A stretch of DNA of 64,000 nucleotides from contig CAWAHD010000005.1 of assembly GCA_963781785.1 (NCBI GenBank), forward strand, positions 2,170,001 through 2,234,000, read 5' to 3'. Of this stretch, positions 25,862 to 36,895 are shown piece after piece. The position numbers and the translations under genes are program-made. The number at the start of each line of letters is the position of its first letter. Positions within the stretch are counted from its first letter, which is position 1. The DNA comes from CAWAHD01 sp963781785. GTDB taxonomy: Bacteria > Planctomycetota > Planctomycetia > Isosphaerales > Isosphaeraceae. Below the pieces are notes generated by a model. The model did not search any database and had not been told where the DNA came from. It was given only the letters and a program-made list of their open reading frames with translations.

Positions 25862-27838
25862 ATGCCCGCGTCACAAAAACAGATCGACGCAAATCGCGCC
25901 AATAGTCGACTCAGTCGTGGCCCAACGTCCGTTTTTGGTAAGTCCCGTTCACGTTGGAACGCTTTAAAACATGGTATGGCGTCGCGCCAGAACACGATCG
26001 ATGGCGAAAATGCCAGCGAGCTGGAGCAAGAGCTCGACGCCTGGGTCGATGATCTCGAGCCCGAAGGGCCTACCGAGACCGCTTTGGTGCGAAACGCAGT
26101 GCTCGCCCAGTGGAAGGTCGCACGGGCCACGCGATATCAAAACTCGAGGATCTCCTCACAGATCGAGAACGCCCAGCAAGCAGAGCACAAAACGATCCGC
26201 GGCCTCTTTGACCGCCTGCTGCATAACCCCCAGCGGCCGACCGAGATCTATGGCGCCTCAGCCTATGACTCGCAGGAACCACGCATTTCCTGGTCCCCCA
26301 AGCCCGAACCGGGCGGCAACCCCGCCGATCTCGTCGAGGAGATCTGCGCCACCGCCTCGGGCTGCACATTGCTCAAGACCGAGTGGCAGGCCCTCCGCTC
26401 GAGACTCGAGCCCGGTAAGATGTGGGACAACCATGACATGTTCAAATGTATCCGAATGCTGGGCCGCCAGCCGATTCATGCCCTGGACGCGAGGGAGGTC
26501 TCGGTGGTCTTTGTCGCCTGCTCGGTGATCGACCAGGGGCGGCGTGATCCGTATGCTCCTCTCAAGTGCGAGCTGGACCACGACGAGTACAGGACCTTTG
26601 CCGAGCGCATGCGCGGCGCTGGACCGACCTGCCCCGCCCCGGCGATCCGGAGGGGGCCCGAGGCGCGCTCCTATCCATCGTCGATCGAGTCATCGGCGAG
26701 CTGGACAGTCAGCTTGCGGAGTTCGAACAGAATAAAGAGCGCAACGCCAGCCGCCGGATCGACGCGCTGTCGTTTGACGACAGCCCGGTGGGCGCGCGGG
26801 TCAGGGCCTACGAGCTCGGTTGCGCGCAGCCTGTTCCGGTCTTTGAGCGAGCTCGCAAGGCGTCGACGCGAGCGGGGCCGCGCCGCCTCCAGGCCGCCGG
26901 TCGCACCCGCCGAGGTCCCCGACCCGGCGGACACGGCAACCCAGGACCAGGGCCCTGGTCCGGCAACCGATGCCATGGATTCGATCGTTGGGCCAGATGG
27001 CTTGGTGACGGGCAAAATGCCGGTCTCCCCGATCAACGGAGATTCGACGGGCGAGGCGCCACACACCCAGGGCGACCCGCCGGTGGATTCCGCCGTTGCA
27101 ACCGAATTCCAAGGTACAGTCGCCACGAGCGGCACGACCATACCGGCCGATTCCGAACGAAACCCATCGTGTGAGCCGCCGGCGGCCGAGGTGGAAACTC
27201 AAAATCCCGACAACGAACCCAATTTGGGGGACGGGCAATCCCCCGGGGTGATGAAAAGTGAGTCCTGCATCGGCTGCGCGTTACCCTCGATTGCGTCAGA
27301 CCATTCTTTTCCCCCCCTTGCGAAGGGGGGGCCAGGGGGGGTGGTCGCGGCGCCGCCAGTCACAACGCCATCAAGCGCTCTTGGTTCTTCGTTGTCCGAG
27401 GCCCCGGCGCCACCCACCCTCACCCCCCCTTCGCAAGGGAGGGAAGGGGTTCGGACCGCAGAGAAGCAATACGAGCCGCCTGCGAGGGCGGCGGTGCAAC
27501 CGCCACGACCACCTTCAGCCGAACCCGTGCCGGAACCTGCCTGGGAACCACCTGCGATCGTGCTCGACCCGATGGCGCAAAGCAGCTTCAAAACGGCGAT
27601 TGTCGAGGCGCTTGCCCGCCGCGAAGCCGCGGCAAAGGCCCGCGATGCGCTCCCCCCGCGCGACCGCCACGGCCGCCGGCGGCGCCGCGATGCCAGAAAC
27701 CAGCGCGGAGCCCGCAAGCCGCCCACCTGGGAGCTCGGGCTGCCTGGTCGCTCGCCGCTTCTGGCTCCGCTTGCATCCCACGAATTCTCCAACCTTGTTG
27801 ACGAGGTCCATCAAGAATTGAAAGAGGACTTGATATGA
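25862..27838 (+). CDS. planctomycete NALKHG-motif protein with Pro-rich C-terminus (frameshifted)
   Basis: Start at 25862, eight bases after GGAG; the in-frame Met at 25709 lacks this and adds unrelated sequence. The N-terminus QKQIDANRANSRLSRGPTS, then GKSRSRWNALKHGMAS is a widespread motif of unknown function. Helical body to about residue 310. Between about 26,635 and 26,835 the frame is wrong: the other frame reads LLSIVDRVIGELDSQLAEFE and RRIDALSFDDSPVGARVRAYELG, after which the first frame resumes (SLFRSLSELARRRRE). Two compensating indels are therefore likely. The C-terminal third is Pro/Ala-rich and disordered. A second member lies at 50316-51383. Overlaps the next gene by ATGA. Confidence 0.62.
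   Translation: MPASQKQIDANRANSRLSRGPTSVFGKSRSRWNALKHGMASRQNTIDGENASELEQELDAWVDDLEPEGPTETALVRNAVLAQWKVARATRYQNSRISSQIENAQQAEHKTIRGLFDRLLHNPQRPTEIYGASAYDSQEPRISWSPKPEPGGNPADLVEEICATASGCTLLKTEWQALRSRLEPGKMWDNHDMFKCIRMLGRQPIHALDAREVSVVFVACSVIDQGRRDPYAPLKCELDHDEYRTFAERMRGAGPTCPAPAIRRGPEARSYPSSIESSASWTVSLRSSNRIKSATPAAGSTRCRLTTARWARGSGPTSSVARSLFRSLSELARRRRERGRAASRPPVAPAEVPDPADTATQDQGPGPATDAMDSIVGPDGLVTGKMPVSPINGDSTGEAPHTQGDPPVDSAVATEFQGTVATSGTTIPADSERNPSCEPPAAEVETQNPDNEPNLGDGQSPGVMKSESCIGCALPSIASDHSFPPLAKGGPGGVVAAPPVTTPSSALGSSLSEAPAPPTLTPPSQGREGVRTAEKQYEPPARAAVQPPRPPSAEPVPEPAWEPPAIVLDPMAQSSFKTAIVEALARREAAAKARDALPPRDRHGRRRRRDARNQRGARKPPTWELGLPGRSPLLAPLASHEFSNLVDEVHQELKEDLI
27300..27450. repeat. inverted CCCTT.GCAAGGG repeat inside the coding region
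   Basis: CCCCCCTTGCGAAGGGGGGG near 27313 and the opposite-orientation CCCCCTTCGCAAGGGAGGGA near 27424 lie within the disordered C-terminal coding part. They look like a common dispersed hairpin element absorbed into the reading frame. Confidence 0.45.
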
Positions 27839-28269
27839 TGACCACTCTCGATGACAGCCTGGAACACAGCCTCGCCCTTGACTGTGCCTGCGGGCTCTCG
27901 GTGCGTGCATGGGCCCGACGGAACTGCGTCGAATTCCGTGTGGCGTACGCGCGGTCCATTGAAAACGGGTTCCGTGAGCTCGTCGACCTCTTGCGCCTGC
28001 GGATCGCGGACCGGATCGTCGGCAGAATGACCGTCGGCGTCCGCGTTGCGGTCAACCAGCTCATCAGGCTCTGCACAAAAGGGAAGAGTGACGCGATACG
28101 TCTCTCGGCCGGCCGCGCACTGCTCAGTTACTTCGTCGCCATATCCCGGCATATCCACGTGAAAGGGATGCTCAGGGGGCTGAAGGAAAAGATAGAGAAA
28201 TGGGAGAAGACCGATCCCAGGAGCGCGTGGGTTCCGACTCCGCCATACGGTTTGTCGCCCGCCCCTTGA
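27835..28269 (+). CDS. unknown protein coupled to NALKHG-family gene
   Basis: 144 residues. The ATG overlaps the upstream stop (ATGA), so the pair is translationally coupled. It is helical and basic; VRAWARRNCVEFRVAYARSI and RIADRIVGRMTVGVRVAVNQ recall a helix-turn-helix-like N-terminus of phage or terminase-type proteins, but I cannot assign a family. The tail WVPTPPYGLSPAP is Pro-rich. Confidence 0.55.
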   Translation: MMTTLDDSLEHSLALDCACGLSVRAWARRNCVEFRVAYARSIENGFRELVDLLRLRIADRIVGRMTVGVRVAVNQLIRLCTKGKSDAIRLSAGRALLSYFVAISRHIHVKGMLRGLKEKIEKWEKTDPRSAWVPTPPYGLSPAP

Positions 28270-28276
28270 CGAAACG

Positions 28277-29077
28277 TCACGCCCTCGAGGCGAAGATGAT
28301 CCATCCGCCTGCGCGCCATTGATGAGCGAACCACGGCACCGGGAGCATTTCATAAGAGATGTCTTCGAGCGGCAGCACCTCCTCGATCCGGAACCCGGCT
28401 GTGCGGAGCTCGCGTTTGAACTCACCCCAGCGGTAGAGGTGCACGCGCATGCTGGCGATGCCTCGGTAGCTCATCTGGCGGTCGCCCAGCTCTGTCTGCC
28501 GCAACAGGGCTCGCCAGAACTGGCGCCTGAGCCACTGCCGTCCCTGGCTGTCGCGGAGGTTGAGCCACAGATTATGAACGTGGATCGCGATTCGACCGCT
28601 CGGCCGCAGGATTCGCCACGCTTCCTCGAGTGCGCGGTGTCTCGGCTCGCGGCCGCGGATCATGCCCAGTGTACTGAACATCGACAGGGCGTAGTCGAAG
28701 GTGTGGTCGGGGAAGCAGCCGAGCCGGCAGAGGTTGGCTTGAACGCGGTTCAGCTCGATGCCGGCGGCTTCCGCCTTGAGGCCAACCTTGTACAGCATCG
28801 AGCGCGACAGGTCGACGGCGGTGACCGGGAAGCCTCGCTGGGCGAACCGGATCGCATGCCGGCCGGCGCCGCAACCCAGGTCGACCAGCCGGCCGGGAGC
28901 CACGAATCGGGCGTCGAGAGCCTGCTCGTCGACCCGGAAGAGCGGATGATCGGCGAAGTACGCGTCCTCGTCGGCAGCCAGGCGAGGCGTGTGCGTATAT
29001 TCCCAGAGCGGCGCGTCCACCCCCTCCGGCAACCGCCAGGCGGGGGGAATCTTCGGAACACCCATGCGGTCGATCAC
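28277..29077 (-). CDS. class I SAM-dependent methyltransferase
   Basis: About 266 residues. SAM-binding motif I is LVDLGCGAGRHAIRFAQRG, with acidic motif II AVDLSRSM and the post-motif region FDYALSMFSTLG and LRPSGRIAIHVHN. The C-terminal half (RVHLYRWGEFKRELRTAGF, FRIEEVLPLE) fits Methyltransf_11/25-type enzymes acting on small molecules. Starts with GTG at 29077 or ATG at 29065. Convergent with the preceding gene. Substrate unknown. Confidence 0.85.
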   Translation of the reverse strand: MIDRMGVPKIPPAWRLPEGVDAPLWEYTHTPRLAADEDAYFADHPLFRVDEQALDARFVAPGRLVDLGCGAGRHAIRFAQRGFPVTAVDLSRSMLYKVGLKAEAAGIELNRVQANLCRLGCFPDHTFDYALSMFSTLGMIRGREPRHRALEEAWRILRPSGRIAIHVHNLWLNLRDSQGRQWLRRQFWRALLRQTELGDRQMSYRGIASMRVHLYRWGEFKRELRTAGFRIEEVLPLEDISYEMLPVPWFAHQWRAGGWIIFASRA

Positions 29078-29241
29078 GTCACAGAATCATTTCTTTGAGG
29101 ATGATTCATCCGACTCACGCTTGACCGTTTTCGATCGCTCCATCTTACATTAGAATGAAACCGACTTCGTCTCCTCCTCATCGATTCCCGGGGCCGTGGC
29201 TTTCCTGCGGTCGCTCCTGTCGGAACGGATTCAACCGAGCC

Positions 29242-31674
29242 ATGGCATTCGACCTTTTCGGCGGGCGGCGACTTTTGCTGGCTGGGTCAAGGCTCGGCTG
29301 GCTGTGGATCGCCGCACTGGCCGCGGCTCTGGTCTTGCTTTTGGTCCTGTACCGCGAAGAGCGGCGCCTGCTCACACGGCGTGCCGGGTTGTTTCTGCTA
29401 TGTCTGCGGTTGGCAGCCGCTGTCGTGCTGGGCGTGGCCCTGTTCGAGCCGATTGCGGCCCGGTCTTTTTCCGAGACGCTGCGCGGGCGGGTGCTCGTCG
29501 CGGTCGATGTCTCGGCAAGTATGGAAACGGCGGACCTCGGCCGTCCGGCCGACGAGCGCGCGAAGCTCACGAAGATGCTCGCTCTGGACCCCGGCGGGGC
29601 CGCCGTCGAACTTTCGCGCCGCGAGATCGCTCGCCGCCTGATCCACGACCCCGGTTCGCCGATCAAGCGGCTGGCGCGGGAGCACGAGGTCGAGGCGGTC
29701 GCGTTCGCCCGCGATACGCTTCTGACGAGCCTGCCGGCTCTCGACCAGTCGCTCGCGCAGCCGAGGGAGCCGGCAGACCCTGCCGCTCAAACGACCGACT
29801 GGCAACCCTGCCTGACCGAGGCACTCAAATCCAAAAGCAGTGACGCGCCCTTGACCGGCATCGTTCTCCTGAGCGACGGGCGCCAGAACGCCCCGGTCGA
29901 TCCGCAGGCGTCGGTCGATCGGCTGGCGGCCCGCGGGATTCCCGTGTTTCCGGTGCAGATCGGCTCGACGGTGCCCCCGCGCGACGCCGCGGTCGCCACG
30001 CTCAAGGCGCCCGAGAGCGTCTACCGCGGCGACGTGGCCGGCATCGAGGCGACGATCAAGCTCGACGGCTACGATGGCCGCGAAGTCGCGGTGACGCTCG
30101 AGCGCGAGGGTGGTTCGCCCTTGCGCAAGACGGTCCGGGCTCCGTCGGCACCGGGGGGGACTCGCCCCGTCGTCACCTTCCCCGTTCCGTTCAACCTGGT
30201 CGGGACCTTCGCGGTGAGCGTGGCGGTCGGCCCGCTCGAGGGCGACTCCCGCCCCGACAACGACCGGCGCACGGTCCTGGTCCAAGTGATCGACGACAAG
30301 GCAAGCGTCCTGGTTGTCGACGGAGACCCACGATGGGAGTTTCGCTACTTGCGCAATGCTCTGGCTCGCGATTCCCGCGTCGTGCTGCGGACCGTCGTCT
30401 TGGATCAGCCGCCCGCCAGCGGTGCGATCAAGAATACGTACGAGAAAGCGCTGCCGCCGCGGCCTGACGATTCGCAGAAGACTCCGGATCCGCTCGGCTC
30501 GTTTGATGCGATCGTGCTCGGCGACGTCGATCCTGCCGAACTCGGCGCCGGTGTCTGGTCGCGGCTGGACTCTTACGTTGCCGACCGCGGAGGAACCTTG
30601 GTTCTGATCCCGGGGCAGCGGCACTGGGCCGCCCTGGCAGACCAGGAGGCGTACCGCAAGCTCTCGCCGGTGACCGCGCCGCACCTGGCGGCGATCGACC
30701 CCGCTGCGATTGACCCCGCCCATCCGGCCTTGCCTCCTGGCATCGCGCTATTGCCGCTGTGGGGTCGGATCGAGGGGACTGCGTGGCCGATGCTTCAGCT
30801 TGACGCCGACCCGGATCAGAACCGATCGACCTGGGCTCGCTTGCCGAAACTCCCGTGGGCGGTCGCCGGCCGGGCGAAGCCCGGAGCGGTTGCGCTGGCG
30901 GCAGTGTCGGGCGACGACTCGGCGGCCGTGATCGCATCGAACAATTTTGGGCTAGGAAAGGTCCTCTGGATCGGAGCAAATACCTGGCGATGGCGATATC
31001 GGTCCGGCGACCTGGTTCATCACCGGTTCTGGGGCCAGGTCGTGCGCTGGGCGGCCTCCAGCCGGTTAGCCGCAGGAAATGCCTTTGTGCGATTCGGTCC
31101 GCTGAAGCCGCGCGTTGCGCTTGGCGATGGTGTGCGCCTTCAGGCGCGAATCAGCGAGACGATCCCCGGGGTGGTTCCTGGAGTGCTGGTCGCCGCACGC
31201 GTGTATCGAGCTGACCCGAAGTCGAACAGTGCGACGAGCGAGGCCGTCGCGGTTGTTCCGCTGCAACCGGTGGCCGGTCAGCCCCGCACGTTCGCCGGCG
31301 ACACTCCATCACTGGCGATCGGTTCCTACCTGATCCGGCTCGACATCCCCGAGCTCGCCGGGCCGCTGGGCCTGGACCCGGCACAAGTCTCGAAGGTGCC
31401 GGAGGCGAGGCTCGAAGTCGTCGAGCGGGCGACCTCGGAGCGCGTCGAGCTCGCGGCCGCGAGAGAGCCGCTCGAACAGCTCGCCAGTGCCACTGGCGGG
31501 CGCGTCTTCGCCGATTTTGAGGCGGGTGAGCTGCCCCCCCTGCTCCGGGCACGGAACAAGTCAATCGTGCGAACCGTCGAGACCCCGCTCTGGAATCAAC
31601 CGGCCGTCTTGTTGATTTTCGTTGGGATTCTTACCGTCGAATGGGTGGCCCGGAAACGATTCGGGCTTCCTTGA
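29242..31674 (+). CDS. VWA-domain membrane protein (BatA-like)
   Basis: About 810 residues from the Met at 29242 (MAFDLFGGRR...), which places two N-terminal helices correctly (LWIAALAAALVLLLVLY and FLLCLRLAAAVVLGVALF). A VWA domain follows with the MIDAS motif VAVDVSASMETA and TGIVLLSDGRQN. Then comes an Ig-like region, a type 1 glutamine amidotransferase-like region (VLVVDGDPRWEFRYLRNAL, IVLGDVDPAE, GTLVLIPGQ), and a C-terminal helix. In bacteria such proteins sit with MoxR and DUF58 genes and act in envelope stress or protein maturation; here MoxR is outside or absent. It heads a same-strand run through 40.6 kb. Confidence 0.85.
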   Translation: MAFDLFGGRRLLLAGSRLGWLWIAALAAALVLLLVLYREERRLLTRRAGLFLLCLRLAAAVVLGVALFEPIAARSFSETLRGRVLVAVDVSASMETADLGRPADERAKLTKMLALDPGGAAVELSRREIARRLIHDPGSPIKRLAREHEVEAVAFARDTLLTSLPALDQSLAQPREPADPAAQTTDWQPCLTEALKSKSSDAPLTGIVLLSDGRQNAPVDPQASVDRLAARGIPVFPVQIGSTVPPRDAAVATLKAPESVYRGDVAGIEATIKLDGYDGREVAVTLEREGGSPLRKTVRAPSAPGGTRPVVTFPVPFNLVGTFAVSVAVGPLEGDSRPDNDRRTVLVQVIDDKASVLVVDGDPRWEFRYLRNALARDSRVVLRTVVLDQPPASGAIKNTYEKALPPRPDDSQKTPDPLGSFDAIVLGDVDPAELGAGVWSRLDSYVADRGGTLVLIPGQRHWAALADQEAYRKLSPVTAPHLAAIDPAAIDPAHPALPPGIALLPLWGRIEGTAWPMLQLDADPDQNRSTWARLPKLPWAVAGRAKPGAVALAAVSGDDSAAVIASNNFGLGKVLWIGANTWRWRYRSGDLVHHRFWGQVVRWAASSRLAAGNAFVRFGPLKPRVALGDGVRLQARISETIPGVVPGVLVAARVYRADPKSNSATSEAVAVVPLQPVAGQPRTFAGDTPSLAIGSYLIRLDIPELAGPLGLDPAQVSKVPEARLEVVERATSERVELAAAREPLEQLASATGGRVFADFEAGELPPLLRARNKSIVRTVETPLWNQPAVLLIFVGILTVEWVARKRFGLP

Positions 31675-31726
31675 GGAAAAGATGAAGTGAGACGCTCGAT
31701 GCGCCATGGTGTGGGCCGGCTTCTTT

Positions 31727-31838
31727 ACCCCTCGCCCCTTCGGGGAGAGGGTGGCCGAAGGCCGGGTGAGGGGGCGCGGATGCCGATGATTCACGAAGAC
31801 TCCTCGCCCCAACCCTCTCCGCGCAGGGGCGAGGGCGA
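31727..31838. repeat. REP-like inverted CCCTCGCCCC element
   Basis: Contains CCCTCGCCCCTTCGGGGAGA GGG and, inverted about 60 bases on, CTCTCCGCGCAGGGGCGAGG. The arms can pair within and across halves. This is a common intergenic element in GC-rich bacteria; it lies between the VWA gene and the giant coiled-coil gene. Confidence 0.55.
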
Positions 31839-31892
31839 CGAGTGGTTTTCGCAGCATTGATGGGCAGGAAGTCATAGCGAGGAACTCTGGCC

Positions 31893-34800
31893 ATGAGCCA
31901 TGCAGCGATTTCAGGGCGTTCCCGGGCAGATTCGTTGCCCCGGCCGATCGGCCGGGCCTTGCGCCGGCTCGGTCGCCGGCTCCGGGCGGAGCTGACGGTC
32001 TCCGGGCTGGGACGGACGGCCCTGGTCACGGCCGCCCTGGCGGCGCTGGGAATGGCGGCCGACTTTCTTTGGGTGTTGCCCCAGGCCGCGCGGTGGGCAT
32101 TCTGGGTGGCGTGGGTCGCAACCAGTGTTGTGGCATTCGTCGCCACGGTCCTTCGTCCGGTCGTGCGGCGGTCTCGAACATTCGACCTGGCCGCAGTGGC
32201 CGAGAGCAGTCACCCGGAGATCGGCGAGCCGTTGACCAGTGCCGTGGCGCTCCTGGCCCAAGGCTCGCCTGCGCATGGTTCGCCTGCCTTGATCGCGGCC
32301 CTGGCCACGCAGGCGGCCGAGCAGGCGGGAAAGATCGTGCCCTCCCGTGCGATCCCCTTCCGCCAAGCCTGCACCCGGCTGGCCTGTGGCTTCCTGGCCG
32401 TGGGTCTACTGGCTGCCCCCTTCACCATCTGGCCGCGGTCATACGGGACGCTCGCCCGACGTTTTCTGATGCCCTGGCTCGATGTCGATCGGGTCGGGCT
32501 CGACGTTTTGACCGTCAAGCCAGGCGACCAGGTCCTGCCCGTCGGCGCCGACCTGCCGATCACCGCCTCGTTGCGATCGCGCTTCGGGATCAACCCATCG
32601 TCGGGGGAAGCCTGGCTGGAATGGTCGTACGACGGCGAGCCGACGAGCCACTCGCTTTCGATGCCGCGCCTCGCGAGCGCCACGCCTGGTCAGGGTCTCC
32701 GTTCGCCAACTGCCGCGCGCGATTTTGCCGTGACCCTCCCGAAGCTTGCCGGGTCGATCTCCTACCAGGTCAAGAGCGGCGGGACGTCGAGCCGGCGGTA
32801 TCAGGTCACCGTGGTTGAGCCGCCCTCGGTGACAGCCACCCTGGCCCGGGTCGAGCCGCCGGCTTACACGAAGCTTCCCATCGAGATTGCCGGCGACCCG
32901 GCCCGCATCGTCGCGTTCGAGGGCAGCCGGGTGACGCTCGATCTGACGACGAGCCGGCCGGTACGGTCGATGGCGGTCAACTGGCCCACGCGGCCCGGCC
33001 AGCCGGCCGCGGACGGCCGGTTCGCCGCTCGGCTGGCCGGCGACGGACTCCACGGATCGGTCACGCTCGCCGCCGAGATATCGGGGCCCTACACGGTCGC
33101 CCTGCGCGATCGGTACGGGATCGCCAGCCGGATCGAGAGCCCGCGCCACGTTCTTGTCACGCCCGATGCCCCGCCGGAAGTCGCGGTCGCCGGCAACGAA
33201 GGTCAACAGGAAGCGAGCCCGGACGACGTGCTGAGCGTGGGAGTGGCCGCGCGCGACGACATCGCGGTGGCGTCCGTCGAGCTTCATTACGCGGTCGAGC
33301 GCGGGGGCTCGGCGGCGGCCGAGCCCGGCCAGGTCGCGGCGGCCTTGAAGGGGATCGGCTCGCGGCTGGCCCGCGGTGAATCCGCCCTGCCCCTCGATCG
33401 TCTCGGTGTCCAGGCGGGCGATGCCCTGACCTACCGGATCCGGGTCGCAGACAACCGGCCGGCCCCTCGCGGGCCGAATGTCGTCTGGTCGCCGCTCGAG
33501 AGGCTATCGATCGTGGCCGCTGCGCTTCCTCTTCAAACCGCGCAGAGCCGTGCCAGGCGGTCGGGGCTGCGAGCCAGGTTGAGCACCGTAAAAAGGGCCA
33601 CAGAGGCCGAGCAGCACGAGACCGCGAAGCTTCGCGCGGCCGCCGATCAGGTGCGGATGGGCAATGACGATTGGGACGAGGAAGAGCGGCAAGCACTCGA
33701 ACACCGCGAGGCAGCCGTTCGAGAACTGGAAACCCATCTTGAGTCGCTCGGTCGCGACCTGGACGGTAATCCCCGGCTGCGGCCGCTGGCAACGGCGGCG
33801 CGGCAGATCGCCCTTGTCGAAGCGGAAGCCGCCCGGGCATCGCTCGAGAAGGCCCGGCGCGACGGCGACGCCGCAGGGCGCGTGGCGCACTGCAGCAGGC
33901 CGGCGTGCGGCTCGCCGCCGTCAACGAGCGGCTGGGAAACCTCGACCGCGCTTTCGACGGGCTCGACGTCGAAGAGTCGGAAATCTCGCGGCTTCGCGAC
34001 CTCGCCCGACGCCAGCAAACGATTGCACAAACCCCGCTGGCCGGCGGCGACCGCTCTTTGCTCGACATGGCCCAGGCCGGCCAGAATTCGCTGCGCAACG
34101 ACCTGGATGCTCTGCTCAAGAAATCGCCCGATCTCCCGCGCCAGCGCCCTCGAACAGCAGACCCGCCAGGCCCAGCATCTAGCCGGTGCGGCGCGTGCGC
34201 TGGCCCAGCGCGAGCGCGACCTGAGCCGCTCGGCCGACCCAGCCGCAAGGGATCGTGTGCTCGTGGGTCTCGCCCGGGCCCAGCAGGTGCTCGAAGAAGA
34301 CGCCCGGCGGCTGGCCATCGAAATCGACCAGCCACTGGCCGAGAACGGCCGCGGCCGGCTGAATGCCGAGGCGATCCATCAGGCCATCGAGCCGATCGAG
34401 CGCGGTGAATTCGAGCAAGCCCGCGATCGGCTCGACGCGGCGGAAGGCGAGTTGCGCCGGCTGGTGCGCGACGTCGAAGATGTGCCGGCCGACCCGAAGG
34501 CACTGGCCAGACGCCTGACCGCCCGCCAGGACACTCTCAACCGAGACATCGAAGACGTGGTTCGCTCGGTGCAGGGTAAGGACGTGACCGCCGAGGAAAA
34601 GACCCGGTTCGCGGCCAGGATGAACTCGCTCGCCAAGCGCCAGGACGAGATCGCGCGGCTGACCCGGACGATCGTGCCCCCCGTTGGCAAGGAGGGCAAG
34701 AGTCGATTCCCGCACGACGCGGCTCGCGATGCGGTTGAGAAAACGACGCGCGCTCTCCAGAGCCTGGCTTCCCGGCAGGTCAAGGAAATCGACGGCAAGA

Positions 34801-36865
34801 AGAACGACGCCAGGCAGGCCCTCCAGCGCCTGGAGAGCGAGCTCTACGATCCGTGGCGGCGTCAGGAGCCCACCCGGCAAAAGTTCGACGAAGCGCGGCG
34901 AATCTCCGACGAGATCGCCGAAGCTATCGGCCGCCACTTGCGTGAAACCGCACCGCGGCCCGATCACCCGTCGACGTCGTCGCAGAGGGACCAAGAGCTG
35001 GCGCAGCGGCTGCGCGACACGGCTGACAAACAAGCCAGAGCCATCGCCGCTCTCGAGGCGATGGAGCCCGAGCCGCGCGATTTGCCGCAGCGTGACCGGG
35101 CTTTGGTCCACGCCCGGGCACTCTTGGGCGTCCTTCGAGACCTTCGCGACGAGGCCAAGCGCGAGAGGGCGCGGAACGTCCTGGCCGTCGTCGGAGCCGA
35201 GGCGCACCTCGCGATTGACCGCCTCCACCAAAAGCTGAACGGACGAGTGCCCGCTGACGACGCCGCACTTGAGCTGGCCGACGACCAGGAAGCGATCCAC
35301 GATGAGGTCCAGAAGGCGAGCCCGACCGATCTGGCCCGGTCTCGGAGCCGGCTGGCGGCCGGCCAGCGAGCGCTGGCCGGCGCCCTGCGAGCACTGAACG
35401 TCCCTGACGCAGCGCTCGCGCAGGCCGAGGCCGTTCGTCTGACCGATCGTGCCGCGGAAGTGCTGGATTCCCAGGGCGCAAAGGCGGATCCGCGAGCGGC
35501 TCTAGCCGAGGCAAGAGATGGCGTGCGAGCGCTCGCTCGACAGCTTGCCGGCGTTCAACCGCTCCAGGCGCGCGCCGCCCTGCTCGCCCGCGCCGAGCGC
35601 AGCTTGAACACGCCCGAGCTTCAGTCTGACCCGGCCGAAGCCGTGAGAGTCCAGCGCGCCATCGCGCAGGACCTGGCCCGGCTGCCGCTCAGCAAGAAAG
35701 CGGCCGCGGAACAGCAGGTCGGCCGGGCGGTCGAGCTTGCCGAGCACGCGGTGCTCTTTGACGACAGCCACCCTTCGACGTCGAGACCGACTCCGGCCGC
35801 CCTGGCATCCGCCCGTGCCTCCGCCGCCAAGGCCATCGAGGACCTTGCCGCGATGGCGCCGCGAGCCGAGCAGCCGGCTGCTCGCGCTCATTCTGCCCCA
35901 CCCGCCGCTCGCGACCCAGGCCTGCGCTCGGCGCGGACCACCTCGCGGCCGCCCGGGACCTGGCCATGCGGGAGCGGCGAATCCGCCAGGAGCTGAACGC
36001 AATCCTGGGCGAGCGCGCCACCCGAGAGCGTGTGATCCGTCGCGAGTCGATCGCGCTGGGCCGCGAGCTGTCCGAGATCCGCGAGAGCCTGCGCCCCTTG
36101 AGCGACCGGGCGCAGTACCCGGCTCACGAGGCCGCCCAGCATCTGGGCGTTCACGCGCCCCAGGCGATGGACCAGAGCGTCGCCCAACTGGCCGCGGGCC
36201 AGGCCCGCTCGGCCCAGGAGGCAGAGCGGCACGCGGCCGAGCTGATCGAGCGGGGCGCGCAGCATGCGGAAGACCTCGCCGCCGCGCTTCGTTCGGAGCG
36301 GCTCGAAGCCCAGACAACGGCGGAGCCGCCGGCCCAGGTTGAAGCCGGCGCGCCTTTGGAAAACCCGATCGCTGTGGCGCGCGAGGCGATGGGCCGCGCC
36401 GCTCGCGAGCTGGGCCAGGCGCGCGATCCGGCCGAGTCTTCCCACGCTGTCCCGCAGGCCAGGCAGGCGATGGACGAGGCCGCCCGCGAGCTTTCCGCCG
36501 CCGCGAGAGCCGTTTCCCAAACCCTGGGCGCCGCGGCCGAAGCCCGCTTCGCCGACGCCGACGACGCATCGGCTGACACCGAAGCCGACGGCGATGAGCT
36601 GGCGAGTTCAACCAGGACCAGGCCCGATGGCTTGAGCCGCGATCCCCAGAGCCGGCCCGGTGGCAAAGCCCGCCCCGACCTGACCGAGATCAAGGAATTG
36701 ATGCGCAAGAAGACCGGCCGCGCATGGGGCGAGCTGCCCGGCCACCTGCGCACCGAGATCCTCCAGACCGCGCAGGGCCGCTACCGCGACGATTACGCAC
36801 GATTGATCCAGCTCTATTTTCGCGAGATCACGGCGGGCGCCCTCGACGATCAAAAGCCCAGGTGA
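31893..36865 (+). CDS. giant membrane-anchored coiled-coil protein (frameshifted)
   Basis: Read as one protein of about 1,650 residues. The N-terminus has three or so helices (ALVTAALAALGMAADFLWVL, AFWVAWVATSVVAFVATVL, CGFLAVGLLAAPFTIWP), then beta-rich domains to about 500. The remaining two thirds is Arg/Ala/Glu-rich coiled coil. Frame changes near 33,885 and 34,137 compensate each other (the alternate frame reads LAAVNERLGNLDRAFDGLDV). A third near 35,930 is needed to reach the conserved-looking C-terminus, which ends LGELPGHLRTEI-like then YARLIQLYFREI. Partly resembles DUF4175-type proteins. It lies between VWA and alpha-toroid genes and probably scaffolds an envelope complex. Confidence 0.7.
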
Positions 36866-36895
36866 ACGACACCGCCGCCGGGAATTGCTACCTCG

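Noticed and set aside
29398..30723. 441-residue minus-strand ORF
   Set aside because: Antisense to the VWA gene with no recognisable domain.
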